Shown: piece by piece, positions 7,666 through 15,414 of the stretch
Layout of the letters: each line of letters begins with the position of its first letter
How positions within the stretch are numbered: position 1 is the first letter of the stretch
Assembly (NCBI GenBank): GCA_030743445.1
Contig: JASLSL010000114.1
Coordinates: 1-20,286, forward strand
Direction of reading: 5' to 3'
Length of the DNA stretch: 20,286 nt
Origin: Alphaproteobacteria bacterium
GTDB lineage: Bacteria > Pseudomonadota > Alphaproteobacteria > UBA8366
Translations under genes and position numbers: made by a program
The notes under the pieces: model-generated
Seen by the model: the letters and a program-made list of their open reading frames with translations, nothing else
Database searches by the model: none
What the model was told of the DNA's origin: nothing

Positions 7666-10600
7666 TCAGGCGGTCTCCCTCAGAGCCTCCGCCGTGCCCA
7701 GGTCGACGGACACCAACTGGCTCACTCCGCGCTCGCCCATGGTCACGCCGAACAGCCGGTCGACCCGCGCCATGGTGATCCGGTGATGGGTCACGATCAG
7801 GAACCGGGTCTGGCCCGAATGGGCGATTTCGTTGAGCAGATCGCAGAACCGCTCGACATTGGCGTCGTCGAGCGGCGCGTCGACCTCGTCGAGCACGCAG
7901 ATCGGCGCTGGATTGGTCAGGAACACCGCGAACAGCAGCGCCAACGCGGTCAGCGCCTGCTCGCCGCCCGACAGCAGCGACATCACCTGCAGCTTCTTGC
8001 CGGGCGGGCTCGCCATGATCTCGAGCCCGGCCTCGAGCGGATCGTCGGCCTCGGTCAGGGCGAGATGCGCCCGCCCGCCGCCGAACAGGCGCGTGAACAG
8101 CTCCTCGAAGTGGGTGTTGACGTCGGCGAAGGCGGCGAGCAGCCGTTCCCGGCCTTCGCGGTTGAGCGACGAGATGCCCTGGCGCAGCCGCGCGATCGCC
8201 GCCAGCAGGTCCTCGCGCTCGGTCTGCAGCGTGGTGATCTGCTCTTCCAATTCCTCGAGCTCCTGTTCGGCGCGCAGGTTGACCGGCCCCATGTTGTCGC
8301 GTTCGCGCTCGAGGCGCTCGAGCTTGGCCTCGACAACCTCGATCTCGGGGAATTCCGTATTTTCTTTTATTTCGGCGTCCGCAAGCACCGTCTCCGGCGT
8401 GCTGGACAGCCGTTCGGCGATGCGCTCGGCGACGACATGGCTGTCGCTCTCGGCCTGGGCGACCTCGGCCTCGCGCCGCACCCGGTCCTCGCGCGCGGTG
8501 GCGAGTTCCCCCTCGGCCTCGCGCAGCGCGGTGTCGGCTTCGGCCTGCCGGGTCTCGCCCTCGGCCAGCCTGTCGGCCGCCGCACCCCGCGCCGCCTCGG
8601 CCTTGTCGACCACGTCGAGCAGGTTCTTGAGCTGGTTCTCGATCTCGTCCGGGCGGGCGGCGAGCCGCGCCTGCTCGGCCGTGACCTCGCCGCGCCGCGC
8701 TTCGAGCTCGCCGACCCGTCCCTCGACGCCCTCGGCGCGGACCTGCCAGGACGCGGTGTCCTCGGCGATCGCCCTGAGCCGGCCGGCGCGATGCTCGGCC
8801 TCGCGCTCGAGCCGGTCGTGGGCGCTCCGCCGCTCGCCTTCGACCTCGCGGAGCTCGGCGATGGTGGTACGCAGCGCCTCGATCGCATGGCGGGCCTCTG
8901 CCGGGTCCTCGAGCCCGGCAAGCGCCTCCTCGGCCGCCTTATGCCGTGCCTCGGTCGTCGCCTTGTCCTCGTCGAGCCGCGTCATGGCTTCGGCCAGCGC
9001 GCCCAGTCGCGATCGCGCGTCCGCCGTCGCTCCCGCGAGGCTCGTGTGCCGGTCGCGCGCGCCACCGAGCTCGTCGAACGCGGTCTTGAGCGCACCGCGC
9101 GCCGCCTGCGCCCGCTCGCCGGCCTGGCTGGCGGTCTTTTCCATGTCGCCGAGGGCCGCGTGCGCCGTCTTGCGGGCCTTTTCGGAGCCCGCCAACTCGC
9201 CGCGCAGCTGCTTCAAGCGATTGCGCTGGGCGAGCCGGGTCGCCGCCGTTGTGCTGGCGCCGGCCGAGACCGTATAGCCGTCCCAGCGCCACAGCGCGCC
9301 GTCGCGGCTGACCAGGCGTTGGCCCGCCTGCAGCTTTGCCTGAATCTCGCGGCCGCGGGCCTCGTCCTCGATCACCCCGACCAAGGCGAGGCGTCGGGAA
9401 AGCTCGCCCGGGGCCTCGACGAACAGCGACAATGGTGCTGCGCCCTCGGGCAATTCCGGCGGCGAGGCGAGCGGCGGCAATACGGACCAGTGAACGGGCG
9501 CCGCGGTATCGGCGGGCGCCGAAAGATCGTCGTCGAGCGCCGCGCCGAGCGCGGTCTCGTAGCCCGGGGTCACGACCACGGCGTCGACCAACGGCGGGAA
9601 CAGGTCGCCGTCCTCTTCTTGCAGCAACTCGGCGAGGGCTTCGACCTCGGCCCGCATCCTGCCATGCGCGGCGTCCGCATCGCGGTCGGCGGTGCGGGTG
9701 GTGACGGCTTTCTCTTCAGCGTCGGTCGCCGCCGCCTCGGCGGATTCGAGCTCGCCCTGCGCCGCCTCGACCGCGGCCCCGGCGAAGGATATCGCCTGCT
9801 CCGCTTCCTTCAGCCCGACATCGGCCTCGAGGTCGGCGGTCAGTTCCATGCGTTCGGCCTCGATCGCCTCGATCCGGGCGGCGAGCGTGCTGCCGTGCTC
9901 GGCGAGTTCCGTGGCCTGACGCTCCAGGGCCTCGCGTCTTGCCTCGGCGGTCGCGAGGCGTTCGGTGAGGCCGGCGAGTTCGTCCTCCCGCGCCGTGAGG
10001 TCGGCCGTGGCTTGATCCAAGGTCTCGCGCGCCGCCGCCCGGGCCTCGTCGTCGTCGCCGGCGGCGCCAATTTCGACCGCCTCGGCCTCCAATCGCTCGA
10101 GCGCCGCCGCCGCGTCCTCGCCGAGCGCCCGCTCGCGCTTCAGGTCGGTCGCGATTTGCTCGAGCCGGCGCCCGACCTCCTCCAGGCTCTGGGCGATGCG
10201 TTCCTTCTCGGCCTCGATCTCGCGCCGCGCCACCAGGACCCGTTGCAGCTCGGCCGCGGCTTCGGCTTCGTTCTGGCGCAATCCGGGGAGTGCGGCCGCG
10301 GCGTCGGCCTGCGCCGTCGCCGCTTTGCCGGCGACAGCCGTGCGTTTTGCGACTTGCGTTTCGAGCGTCTCGAGACCATCCTGCGCCGCCACCAACGCCG
10401 CCGCGGCCTCCAGCCAGCGCAGATGCAGCAGCATCGCCTCCTGGCGCCGTATGTGGCCGCCGAGCCGGCGATAGCGCGCCGCTTGGCGCGCCTGGCGCTT
10501 CAGCCCCTGGAACTGGCCTTCGAGCGCCTGGATCACGTCCTCCAGGCGCTCCAAATTGGTATCCGCCGCGCGCAGCCGCAGCTCGGCCTCGTGGCGGCGC

Positions 10601-11124
10601 GAGTGCAGGCCGGTGATGCCCGCCGCTTCCTCCAGCAGCATCCGGCGCTCGGTCGGCTTGGCGCCGATCAGCGCGCCGACCCGGCCCTGGTTGACCATCG
10701 CCGTCGAATGGGCGCCGGTCGCGAGGTCGGCGAACAGCAACTGCACGTCGCGCGCCCGGACCTCGTTGCCGTTGATCCGGTAGTTCGAGCCCTCGCCGCG
10801 CTCGATCCGGCGGGTGATCTCCAATTTTTCCGAGTCGTTGAACTGGGCCGGCGCGTTGCGCTCGGTGTTGTCGAGATGGATCGACACTTCGGCGACGTTG
10901 CGCGGGGGGCGCGTCGCGGTGCCGCCGAAGATCACGTCCTCCATGCCGCCGCCGCGCATCTGCTTGGCCGAGGTTTCGCCCATCACCCATTTGAGCGCCT
11001 CGACGATGTTCGACTTGCCGCAGCCGTTGGGGCCGACGACACCGGTGACGCCGGTCTCGATCCACAGCTCGACCGGTTCGACGAAAGACTTGAAACCGGC
11101 GAGGCGGAGCTTGCTGAATTCCAC
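7666..11124 (-). CDS. smc: chromosome segregation protein SMC
   Basis: SMC is the ATPase of the bacterial condensin and acts with ScpA and ScpB in chromosome compaction and segregation. The 1152-residue chain has the full SMC plan. The N-terminal head carries Walker A GPNGCGKSN (31-39). A long coiled coil rich in Glu, Ala and Arg follows. A compact hinge-like region lies at about 500-635 (LFPPLVDAVVVTPGYETALG onward), then the returning coiled coil. The C-terminal head has the signature LLSGGEQALTALALLFA (from residue 1050) and Walker B ICVLDEVDAPLDD, with Asp1079 and catalytic Glu1080. The start is GTG at 11124, chosen because EFSKLRLAGFKSFVEPVEL is the standard family opening; no clear Shine-Dalgarno precedes it. 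The dsbA-like gene ends 43 bases upstream on the same strand. Confidence 0.97.
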   Translation of the reverse strand: MEFSKLRLAGFKSFVEPVELWIETGVTGVVGPNGCGKSNIVEALKWVMGETSAKQMRGGGMEDVIFGGTATRPPRNVAEVSIHLDNTERNAPAQFNDSEKLEITRRIERGEGSNYRINGNEVRARDVQLLFADLATGAHSTAMVNQGRVGALIGAKPTERRMLLEEAAGITGLHSRRHEAELRLRAADTNLERLEDVIQALEGQFQGLKRQARQAARYRRLGGHIRRQEAMLLHLRWLEAAAALVAAQDGLETLETQVAKRTAVAGKAATAQADAAAALPGLRQNEAEAAAELQRVLVARREIEAEKERIAQSLEEVGRRLEQIATDLKRERALGEDAAAALERLEAEAVEIGAAGDDDEARAAARETLDQATADLTAREDELAGLTERLATAEARREALERQATELAEHGSTLAARIEAIEAERMELTADLEADVGLKEAEQAISFAGAAVEAAQGELESAEAAATDAEEKAVTTRTADRDADAAHGRMRAEVEALAELLQEEDGDLFPPLVDAVVVTPGYETALGAALDDDLSAPADTAAPVHWSVLPPLASPPELPEGAAPLSLFVEAPGELSRRLALVGVIEDEARGREIQAKLQAGQRLVSRDGALWRWDGYTVSAGASTTAATRLAQRNRLKQLRGELAGSEKARKTAHAALGDMEKTASQAGERAQAARGALKTAFDELGGARDRHTSLAGATADARSRLGALAEAMTRLDEDKATTEARHKAAEEALAGLEDPAEARHAIEALRTTIAELREVEGERRSAHDRLEREAEHRAGRLRAIAEDTASWQVRAEGVEGRVGELEARRGEVTAEQARLAARPDEIENQLKNLLDVVDKAEAARGAAADRLAEGETRQAEADTALREAEGELATAREDRVRREAEVAQAESDSHVVAERIAERLSSTPETVLADAEIKENTEFPEIEVVEAKLERLERERDNMGPVNLRAEQELEELEEQITTLQTEREDLLAAIARLRQGISSLNREGRERLLAAFADVNTHFEELFTRLFGGGRAHLALTEADDPLEAGLEIMASPPGKKLQVMSLLSGGEQALTALALLFAVFLTNPAPICVLDEVDAPLDDANVERFCDLLNEIAHSGQTRFLIVTHHRITMARVDRLFGVTMGERGVSQLVSVDLGTAEALRETA

Positions 11125-11167
11125 GGTCGGACCGCTCGGCTAGTTTGGCTGGATGTAGCGAATCACC

Positions 11168-11773
11168 CTACTGGACCTTCTTTTTCAGGACCTTGTCGAA
11201 GACCTCGTAGGGATGCGCGCCGACGATCTTGTTGTCGTCGTCGATGATGAAGGTCGGGGTCGAATCGACCTGGAACTTCTGCTGCGCCTCGAGCCGGACC
11301 TTGAGAATGCCGTCGATCAAGTCGTTGTTTTTCATGCAGGCGTCGAAGTCCGCCTGGCTCATGCCGCCGAGCTTGCCGATGCGCGCCAGCGCCGCCGACG
11401 GATCGTTGGATTCACTCCACTGCTTCTGTTGCTTGAACAGCACCTCGATGAACTTGAAATACATCGAAGGGCGGGCGCAGCGCGCCATCATCGCCGCCCG
11501 CAGCGACACCTGGTCGAACGGGAAGTCGCGCATCACAAGTCTTACCTTGCCGGTGTCGATATAGTTCTTCTTGATCTCGGGCAGGGTATCTGCGTGGAAC
11601 GACTGACAATGCGGGCAGGTCAGCGAGGAATACTCGATGATCGTTACCGGCGCCTTGGGATCGCCGAGGATCCGCTCCTTCAACGCTTCCTCGGTGGGAA
11701 GCGGTGCGGCACCTGCGGCGAGGGCGATCAAGACCGCGATGCCGGCGAAAATGGCGGTAGTGAATCGGGGCAC
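11168..11773 (-). CDS. secreted DsbA-like thiol:disulfide oxidoreductase
   Basis: This is a thioredoxin-fold protein, probably periplasmic, that would oxidise or isomerise cysteines in exported proteins. The 201 residues begin with a signal-peptide-like segment (a positive charge, then a hydrophobic run at about 6-22 ending in Ala-rich sequence). The active site CPHC is at residues 53-56, in EYSSLTCPHCQSFH. The cis-proline loop is visible as DSTPTFIIDD. The single-domain BdbD/DsbA-like ('thioredoxin_4') type fits best, so I do not assign the dsbA symbol. The start is GTG at 11773, preceded by AAAGG at good spacing. It sits between dciA and smc on the same strand. Confidence 0.88.
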   Translation of the reverse strand: MPRFTTAIFAGIAVLIALAAGAAPLPTEEALKERILGDPKAPVTIIEYSSLTCPHCQSFHADTLPEIKKNYIDTGKVRLVMRDFPFDQVSLRAAMMARCARPSMYFKFIEVLFKQQKQWSESNDPSAALARIGKLGGMSQADFDACMKNNDLIDGILKVRLEAQQKFQVDSTPTFIIDDDNKIVGAHPYEVFDKVLKKKVQ

Positions 11774-11861
11774 GGGAAACCTTTCGCAAGTCTATGGTGC
11801 GGGAGTATAGGAGTGCGATTGCGGCAGGATCAAGACGAGGAGCGGGGCCGACTCCGCGGCC

Positions 11862-12377
11862 CTATTCGCCGGCGTTCGAGATCACCGATTCGCCGAGCCG
11901 ATCGAGCACCTGGCGCAGCTCCGGATCGTCCACAACCCGCAGTTTTTCGCGCATTTCGGCGAGTGCCGCCGGATCGGCCGGATGCCGCCGTGGCTCTTTC
12001 TGTATGGCCTTGGGCGCCGATACCGGGGCATTGACCAGTTTGAGGGCGTTGACCGCCGCGTAGCCGAAATAACCGTTGATTCGCTCGATGATTCGCGGCG
12101 CGTCGTGCTGCACCTCGACCGCCGCCGGCCCGGCGACGAGCAGGTGCAGCGTGCCGTCGCTGCGCTCGCCCCGGGGGAAGACCAGTTTCTCCGGCCGGCA
12201 GACCCGGGCGCGCTCCTCGCCGACGATCGCCGCCCACTCGGTGATCACCCCGGCCTCGCTGAACCCGCGCTTGCCGAGCGCCTTCCTGGTCAGCCTCGGC
12301 ACCAGGGTCGCGACCGCCCTGGGGCCGCCGCCGCGGCGCCTCGACGTGCTCTTGTTCCTGGTCGTCTCGTCGGTCAA
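11862..12377 (-). CDS. dciA: DciA-family (DUF721) protein, probable replicative-helicase loader
   Basis: DciA proteins load the replicative helicase DnaB in bacteria that lack DnaC or DnaI. The conserved domain begins at about residue 25 (LVPRLTRKALGKRGF). It continues through ITEWAAIVGEERARVCRPEKL, a beta segment LHLLVAGPAAVEVQHDAP and INGYFGYAAVNALKLV; a charged tail follows. I favour a TTG start at 12377 (171 residues), with GGAG nine bases upstream. An ATG at 12509 would add 44 non-conserved residues and run 91 bases into divergent mutY. A GGGCCG-CGGAGT-CGGCCC hairpin (11845-11862) overlaps the stop without a T-tract. The family call is by motif pattern; helicase loading here is inference. 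Confidence 0.8.
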   Translation of the reverse strand: MTDETTRNKSTSRRRGGGPRAVATLVPRLTRKALGKRGFSEAGVITEWAAIVGEERARVCRPEKLVFPRGERSDGTLHLLVAGPAAVEVQHDAPRIIERINGYFGYAAVNALKLVNAPVSAPKAIQKEPRRHPADPAALAEMREKLRVVDDPELRQVLDRLGESVISNAGE

Positions 12378-12404
12378 GCGTCTGGTCTCCGCCTCTGGCC
12401 CGTC

Positions 12405-12410
12405 TATAGT
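12405..12410 (+). promoter_or_regulatory. candidate -10 element of mutY, implying a nearly leaderless message
   Basis: TATAGT matches the -10 consensus at five of six positions and ends nine bases before the mutY ATG at 12419. Transcription from it would start at about 12416-12418, leaving one to three bases of leader. No Shine-Dalgarno is present before the ATG, which agrees with leaderless translation. The corresponding -35 region is poor, so confidence is low. Confidence 0.3.
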
Positions 12411-12418
12411 ACTGCCCC

Positions 12419-13540
12419 ATGCGGAATGGCGAGACCACCCCAAATACGACCGGCGAGCTCGCGGTCGGTCTGCTCGGCTGGTACGACCGCCACCGCCGCC
12501 GGCTGCCATGGCGCGCCTTGCCTGGCGAGCGGGTGGATCCCTACCTTGTGTGGCTCAGCGAGATCATGCTGCAGCAGACCACGGTCGCCACGGTCGGACC
12601 CTATTTCGAGGCCTTCCTCGGGCGTTGGCCGACGGTCGAGTCGCTGGCTGGCGCCGAGCTCGACCAAGTGCTCCACCAATGGCAGGGGCTCGGCTACTAC
12701 GCGCGCGCCCGCAACCTGCACAAATGCGCCGGCATCGTGGCGAGTGAGCACGGTGGCCGCCTGCCCGAGACCGAGGCCGAACTGCTTGAGCTTCCGGGCA
12801 TCGGTCCCTATACCGCCGCCGCCATTGCCGCCATCGCCTTCGAGCGCCCCGCTGTCGTGGTCGATGGCAATGTCGAGCGGGTGATGGCGCGGCTCCACCG
12901 GGTCACCGAGCCGCTGCCGGGATCGAAGCTGCGTCTCAAGGCGCTCGCTGCCGGACTGACGCCTGGCGAACGGTCCGGCGACTACGCCCAGGCGGTGATG
13001 GATTTGGGCGCCACCGTGTGCGTGCCGAAGGCGCCGAAATGCACGCTCTGTCCTTGGGGACACGATTGCGCCGGGCGCGACATCGCCGAGCGCCTCCCGG
13101 CGCGGAAACGCAATAAGCCGCGGCCGACCCGCCGGGGCCTGGCGTTCTGGCTGACCCGGGCGGATGGTGCGGTGCTGCTGCGCCGCCGGCCCGAAAGCGG
13201 CCTCCTCGGCGGCATGATGGAGGTGCCCTCGACCGAATGGCGCGAGGGCCGGGTGCCGGGTGCGGCCAAGGCGGGGGGCGAGGCGCCGCTGCCGGCGACC
13301 GCGTGGCGCCGGCTGCCGGGGCTGGTCGAGCACACCTTCACTCATTTCCACCTCGAGCTGGGGGTTCTCGCCGGCCGCGTCAAGAAGGGCGCCAGGGCGC
13401 CCAAGGACTGCCTCTGGTGCCCGCCAGGGCGGCTCGGCGATCACGCCCTGCCGACGGTGATGAAGAAGGTGGCGGCGCATTCAAGACAAAAAAAGACCCC
13501 ATCCAGGGGGGTGAGGGAGGATGAGGTCCAGGGGGGTTAA
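12419..13540 (+). CDS. mutY: A/G-specific adenine glycosylase
   Basis: MutY removes adenine mispaired with 8-oxoguanine or guanine in base-excision repair. The 373 residues contain the HhH-GPD domain with catalytic Glu48 in SEIMLQQTTVATVGPYFEAF, the hairpin LPGIGPYTAAAIAAIAF, and catalytic Asp149 in VVDGNVERVMARLH. The iron-sulfur loop has Cys201, 208, 211 and 217 in the exact C-x6-C-x2-C-x5-C spacing. The C-terminal NUDIX-like 8-oxoG-recognition domain (about 235-355) includes RRRPESGLLGGMMEVP and HTFTHFHLELGV, where E. coli has FSH. The last 15 or so residues, a charged tail, are encoded by the transcription terminator of the convergent ccrM gene. Divergent from dciA. Confidence 0.97.
   Translation: MRNGETTPNTTGELAVGLLGWYDRHRRRLPWRALPGERVDPYLVWLSEIMLQQTTVATVGPYFEAFLGRWPTVESLAGAELDQVLHQWQGLGYYARARNLHKCAGIVASEHGGRLPETEAELLELPGIGPYTAAAIAAIAFERPAVVVDGNVERVMARLHRVTEPLPGSKLRLKALAAGLTPGERSGDYAQAVMDLGATVCVPKAPKCTLCPWGHDCAGRDIAERLPARKRNKPRPTRRGLAFWLTRADGAVLLRRRPESGLLGGMMEVPSTEWREGRVPGAAKAGGEAPLPATAWRRLPGLVEHTFTHFHLELGVLAGRVKKGARAPKDCLWCPPGRLGDHALPTVMKKVAAHSRQKKTPSRGVREDEVQGG
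13488..13528 (-). terminator. intrinsic terminator of ccrM, lying inside the mutY coding end
   Basis: On the minus strand a 10-base stem, GACCTCATCC with GGATGGGGTC (one G-T wobble), encloses a 14-base loop and is followed directly by seven T residues (13488-13494). It begins 73 bases after the ccrM stop. The same DNA encodes the final residues of mutY on the plus strand, where no T-tract follows, so it should act on ccrM only. Confidence 0.75.
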
Positions 13541-13601
13541 GCCTTCTGGCGTAACCCGTCTTCTGGGCTTCTTTCTGAAGCCGTTTCTTGATTGATCCGG
13601 T

Positions 13602-14699
13602 CTAGTTCAGTTCCGCCCGCAGTTTTTGTCTCAGCACGTCGATCGGCACCCGCTTGCCCTCGACGTCCATGCACCAGAAGGTCCAGCCATTGCAGCTCGG
13701 CGCCCCCTGCACGGCGGCCCCGACCTGGTGGATCGAGCCGCGGTGGTCGGACGAGATCAGGGTGCCGTCGGCGTGCACCTTGGCGCTCCACTTGGCGCAG
13801 AAGCTGACCAACACGTCGCCGGGCGCCAGCAGGCCGCGCTCGACGATCCAGCCGAACGGGATGCGCGGCTGCTTCCGCTTCGAGGGCGTCTCCATCAGGC
13901 TCCGGTCGATGGCTTCGGGAATCCGCGCGAGGCGCTGCCGCGCGAGCTCGACGTACCCCTTCTCGCGTTCGAGGCCGAGATAGCGCCGGGCGAGCTTCTT
14001 CGCGATCGCCCCCGTGGTGCCGGTGCCGAAGAACGGGTCGAGGACGATGTCGCCCGGGTCGGTCGCCGACAGGATCGCACGGTGCAGGATCGCTTCCGGC
14101 TTCTGGGTCGGGTGCGCCTTGGCGCCGCTCGCGTCCTTCAGGCGTTCCTCGCCGGTGCACAGCGGAATTAGCCAGTCCGAGCGCATCTGCAGATCGTCGT
14201 TCAGCGCCTTCATGGCGTCGTAGTTGAAGGTGTAGCGCGACTTCTCCGACTTGGCGCACCAGATCAGGGTCTCGTGGGCGTTGGTGAAGCGGCGGCCGCG
14301 GAAGTTCGGCATCGGGTTGGTCTTGACCCAGACCACGTCGTTGAGGATCCAATAGCCGAGGTCCTGGAGGATCGCGCCGACCCGGTAGATGTTGTGATAG
14401 CTGCCGATCACCCAGAGCGTGCTATCGTCCTTCAGCACCCGCCGGCAACCCTCGAGCCAGGCCCGGGTGAACTCGTCATAGGCTTTGAAGCCGTCGAACT
14501 TGTCCCAGTCGGCCGCGACCCCGTCGACCCGCGTGTTGTTGGGCCGCATCAGCTCGCCCGCGAGCTGGAGATTGTAGGGCGGGTCGGCGAACACCATGTC
14601 GACGCACTTCGCCGGCAATTCACTCAGCAATTCGATCGAATCGCCAAGTAAAATGTCATTATCGGGAAGTAAAGCCAGGGTATTTTTATCGCTCCCCAT
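13602..14699 (-). CDS. ccrM: CcrM-type adenine-N6 DNA methyltransferase (GANTC)
   Basis: CcrM methylates adenine in GANTC and, in Caulobacter and relatives, is cell-cycle regulated. The 365-residue protein has motif IV DPPY at 39-42 before motif I DPFFGTGTTG at 221-230, the beta-class order. Near-diagnostic CcrM segments are FADPPYNLQLAGEL, VIGSYHNIYRVGAILQDLG, RRFTNAHETLIW, QMRSDWLIPLCTGEER and AHPTQKPEA. The C-terminal RAMA-type domain (about 280-365) carries SIHQVGAAVQGAPSCNGWTF and ends VLRQKLRAELN, as in Caulobacter CcrM. There is no restriction gene beside it, which fits an orphan regulatory enzyme. The ATG at 14699 has a poor Shine-Dalgarno. The 100-base AT-rich leader holds four GANTC sites, and an intrinsic terminator follows. 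Confidence 0.96.
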   Translation of the reverse strand: MGSDKNTLALLPDNDILLGDSIELLSELPAKCVDMVFADPPYNLQLAGELMRPNNTRVDGVAADWDKFDGFKAYDEFTRAWLEGCRRVLKDDSTLWVIGSYHNIYRVGAILQDLGYWILNDVVWVKTNPMPNFRGRRFTNAHETLIWCAKSEKSRYTFNYDAMKALNDDLQMRSDWLIPLCTGEERLKDASGAKAHPTQKPEAILHRAILSATDPGDIVLDPFFGTGTTGAIAKKLARRYLGLEREKGYVELARQRLARIPEAIDRSLMETPSKRKQPRIPFGWIVERGLLAPGDVLVSFCAKWSAKVHADGTLISSDHRGSIHQVGAAVQGAPSCNGWTFWCMDVEGKRVPIDVLRQKLRAELN

Positions 14700-14798
14700 G
14701 CATCAAGCATGAGTCAAGCGGATTCCGGCGTCAATAGTTGAATATTACTTTTATCAATATTTGTGTAATCCCACACTATATGTTGAGTCGCGAGATTC
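14638..14798. promoter_or_regulatory. AT-rich ccrM leader with clustered GANTC methylation sites
   Basis: GANTC occurs at 14638-14642 (GAATC, inside the ccrM start), 14711-14715 (GAGTC), 14721-14725 (GATTC), 14785-14789 (GAGTC) and 14794-14798 (GATTC). Four lie in the 100-base gap between rnhB and ccrM. The middle of the gap is strongly AT-rich, unlike the surroundings, and should contain the ccrM promoter. I see no TTAA-N7-TTAA CtrA site. Autoregulation by methylation is inference from Caulobacter, where GANTC sites are present in the ccrM promoter region. Confidence 0.6.
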
Positions 14799-14799
14799 T

Positions 14800-15414
14800 C
14801 TACCTGCAATATCTAGCAATCGGCTTGAAACTACGCCGGTGATATTTGGTGATGCCGAGGGCCTCGATGGCGCATTTATGCTCGGCGGTGCCATAGCCGG
14901 CATTGCGCTCCCAGCCATAGCCCGGGCACTCGGCGGCAAGCGCCGCCATCTCGCCGTCGCGCACCACCTTGGCGGCGATCGAAGCGGCGGCGATCGAAAG
15001 CGATTTGCCGTCGCCGCCGACCACGGTGCGAACCGGGCAGGGCAGATCCGGCGCCCGGTTGCCGTCGACCAGCGCCAGGTCGGGCGGCAGCGGCAGGGCG
15101 TCGAGCGCCCGGCGCATCGCGAGCATGGTGGCGGCGAGGATGTTGAGGCTGTCGATCTCCTCGACCGAGGCCCGGCCGATCCCGATCGCTGCGCACGGGC
15201 CGAGGGCGACGAGCAGTTCCTCGCGCCGGCTCTTATTGAGCTTTTTCGAATCGTCGAGGCCGCGGGCGAGGTCGTTCGGCAGCGCCGTGCGCTCGAGCAC
15301 CGCCGCCGCGGCGACCACCGGGCCGGCCCACGGACCGCGTCCCGCCTCGTCGATTCCGGCGACGAGGCCGACTCCATCTCCCAGGGCCAAATCCTCCAAG
15401 GCGAAATCAGGCAT
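14800..15414 (-). CDS. rnhB: ribonuclease HII
   Basis: RNase HII cuts RNA-DNA hybrids and single ribonucleotides left in DNA. The 204 residues carry the family core GIDEAGRGPWAGPVVAAAAV with catalytic Asp22 and Glu23, Asp117 in LALVDGNRAPDLP and Asp135 in TVVGGDGKSLSIAAASIAAK. By alignment from memory these match E. coli Asp16, Glu17, Asp108 and Asp126. LDDSKKLNKSRREEL and the terminal KYHRRSFKPI are also standard. Its ATG overlaps the end of the antiporter gene by eight bases, so the two are co-transcribed. The stop is followed within a few bases by a GANTC site of the ccrM leader. Confidence 0.96.
   Translation of the reverse strand: MPDFALEDLALGDGVGLVAGIDEAGRGPWAGPVVAAAAVLERTALPNDLARGLDDSKKLNKSRREELLVALGPCAAIGIGRASVEEIDSLNILAATMLAMRRALDALPLPPDLALVDGNRAPDLPCPVRTVVGGDGKSLSIAAASIAAKVVRDGEMAALAAECPGYGWERNAGYGTAEHKCAIEALGITKYHRRSFKPIARYCR

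Noticed and set aside
7657..11247. A very long open frame (about 1,200 codons) on the plus strand opposite smc
   Set aside because: It mirrors the smc gene codon for codon and arises from high GC at third positions. The product is a Leu/Arg/Gly-rich string with no domain, while the minus strand has full SMC motifs.
13602..14699. Restriction-modification system
   Set aside because: The methyltransferase is CcrM by its whole length and C-terminal domain. No nuclease gene lies on either side.
14700..14799. CtrA binding site in the ccrM leader
   Set aside because: AT-rich words are present, but no TTAA-N7-TTAA arrangement could be found on either strand.
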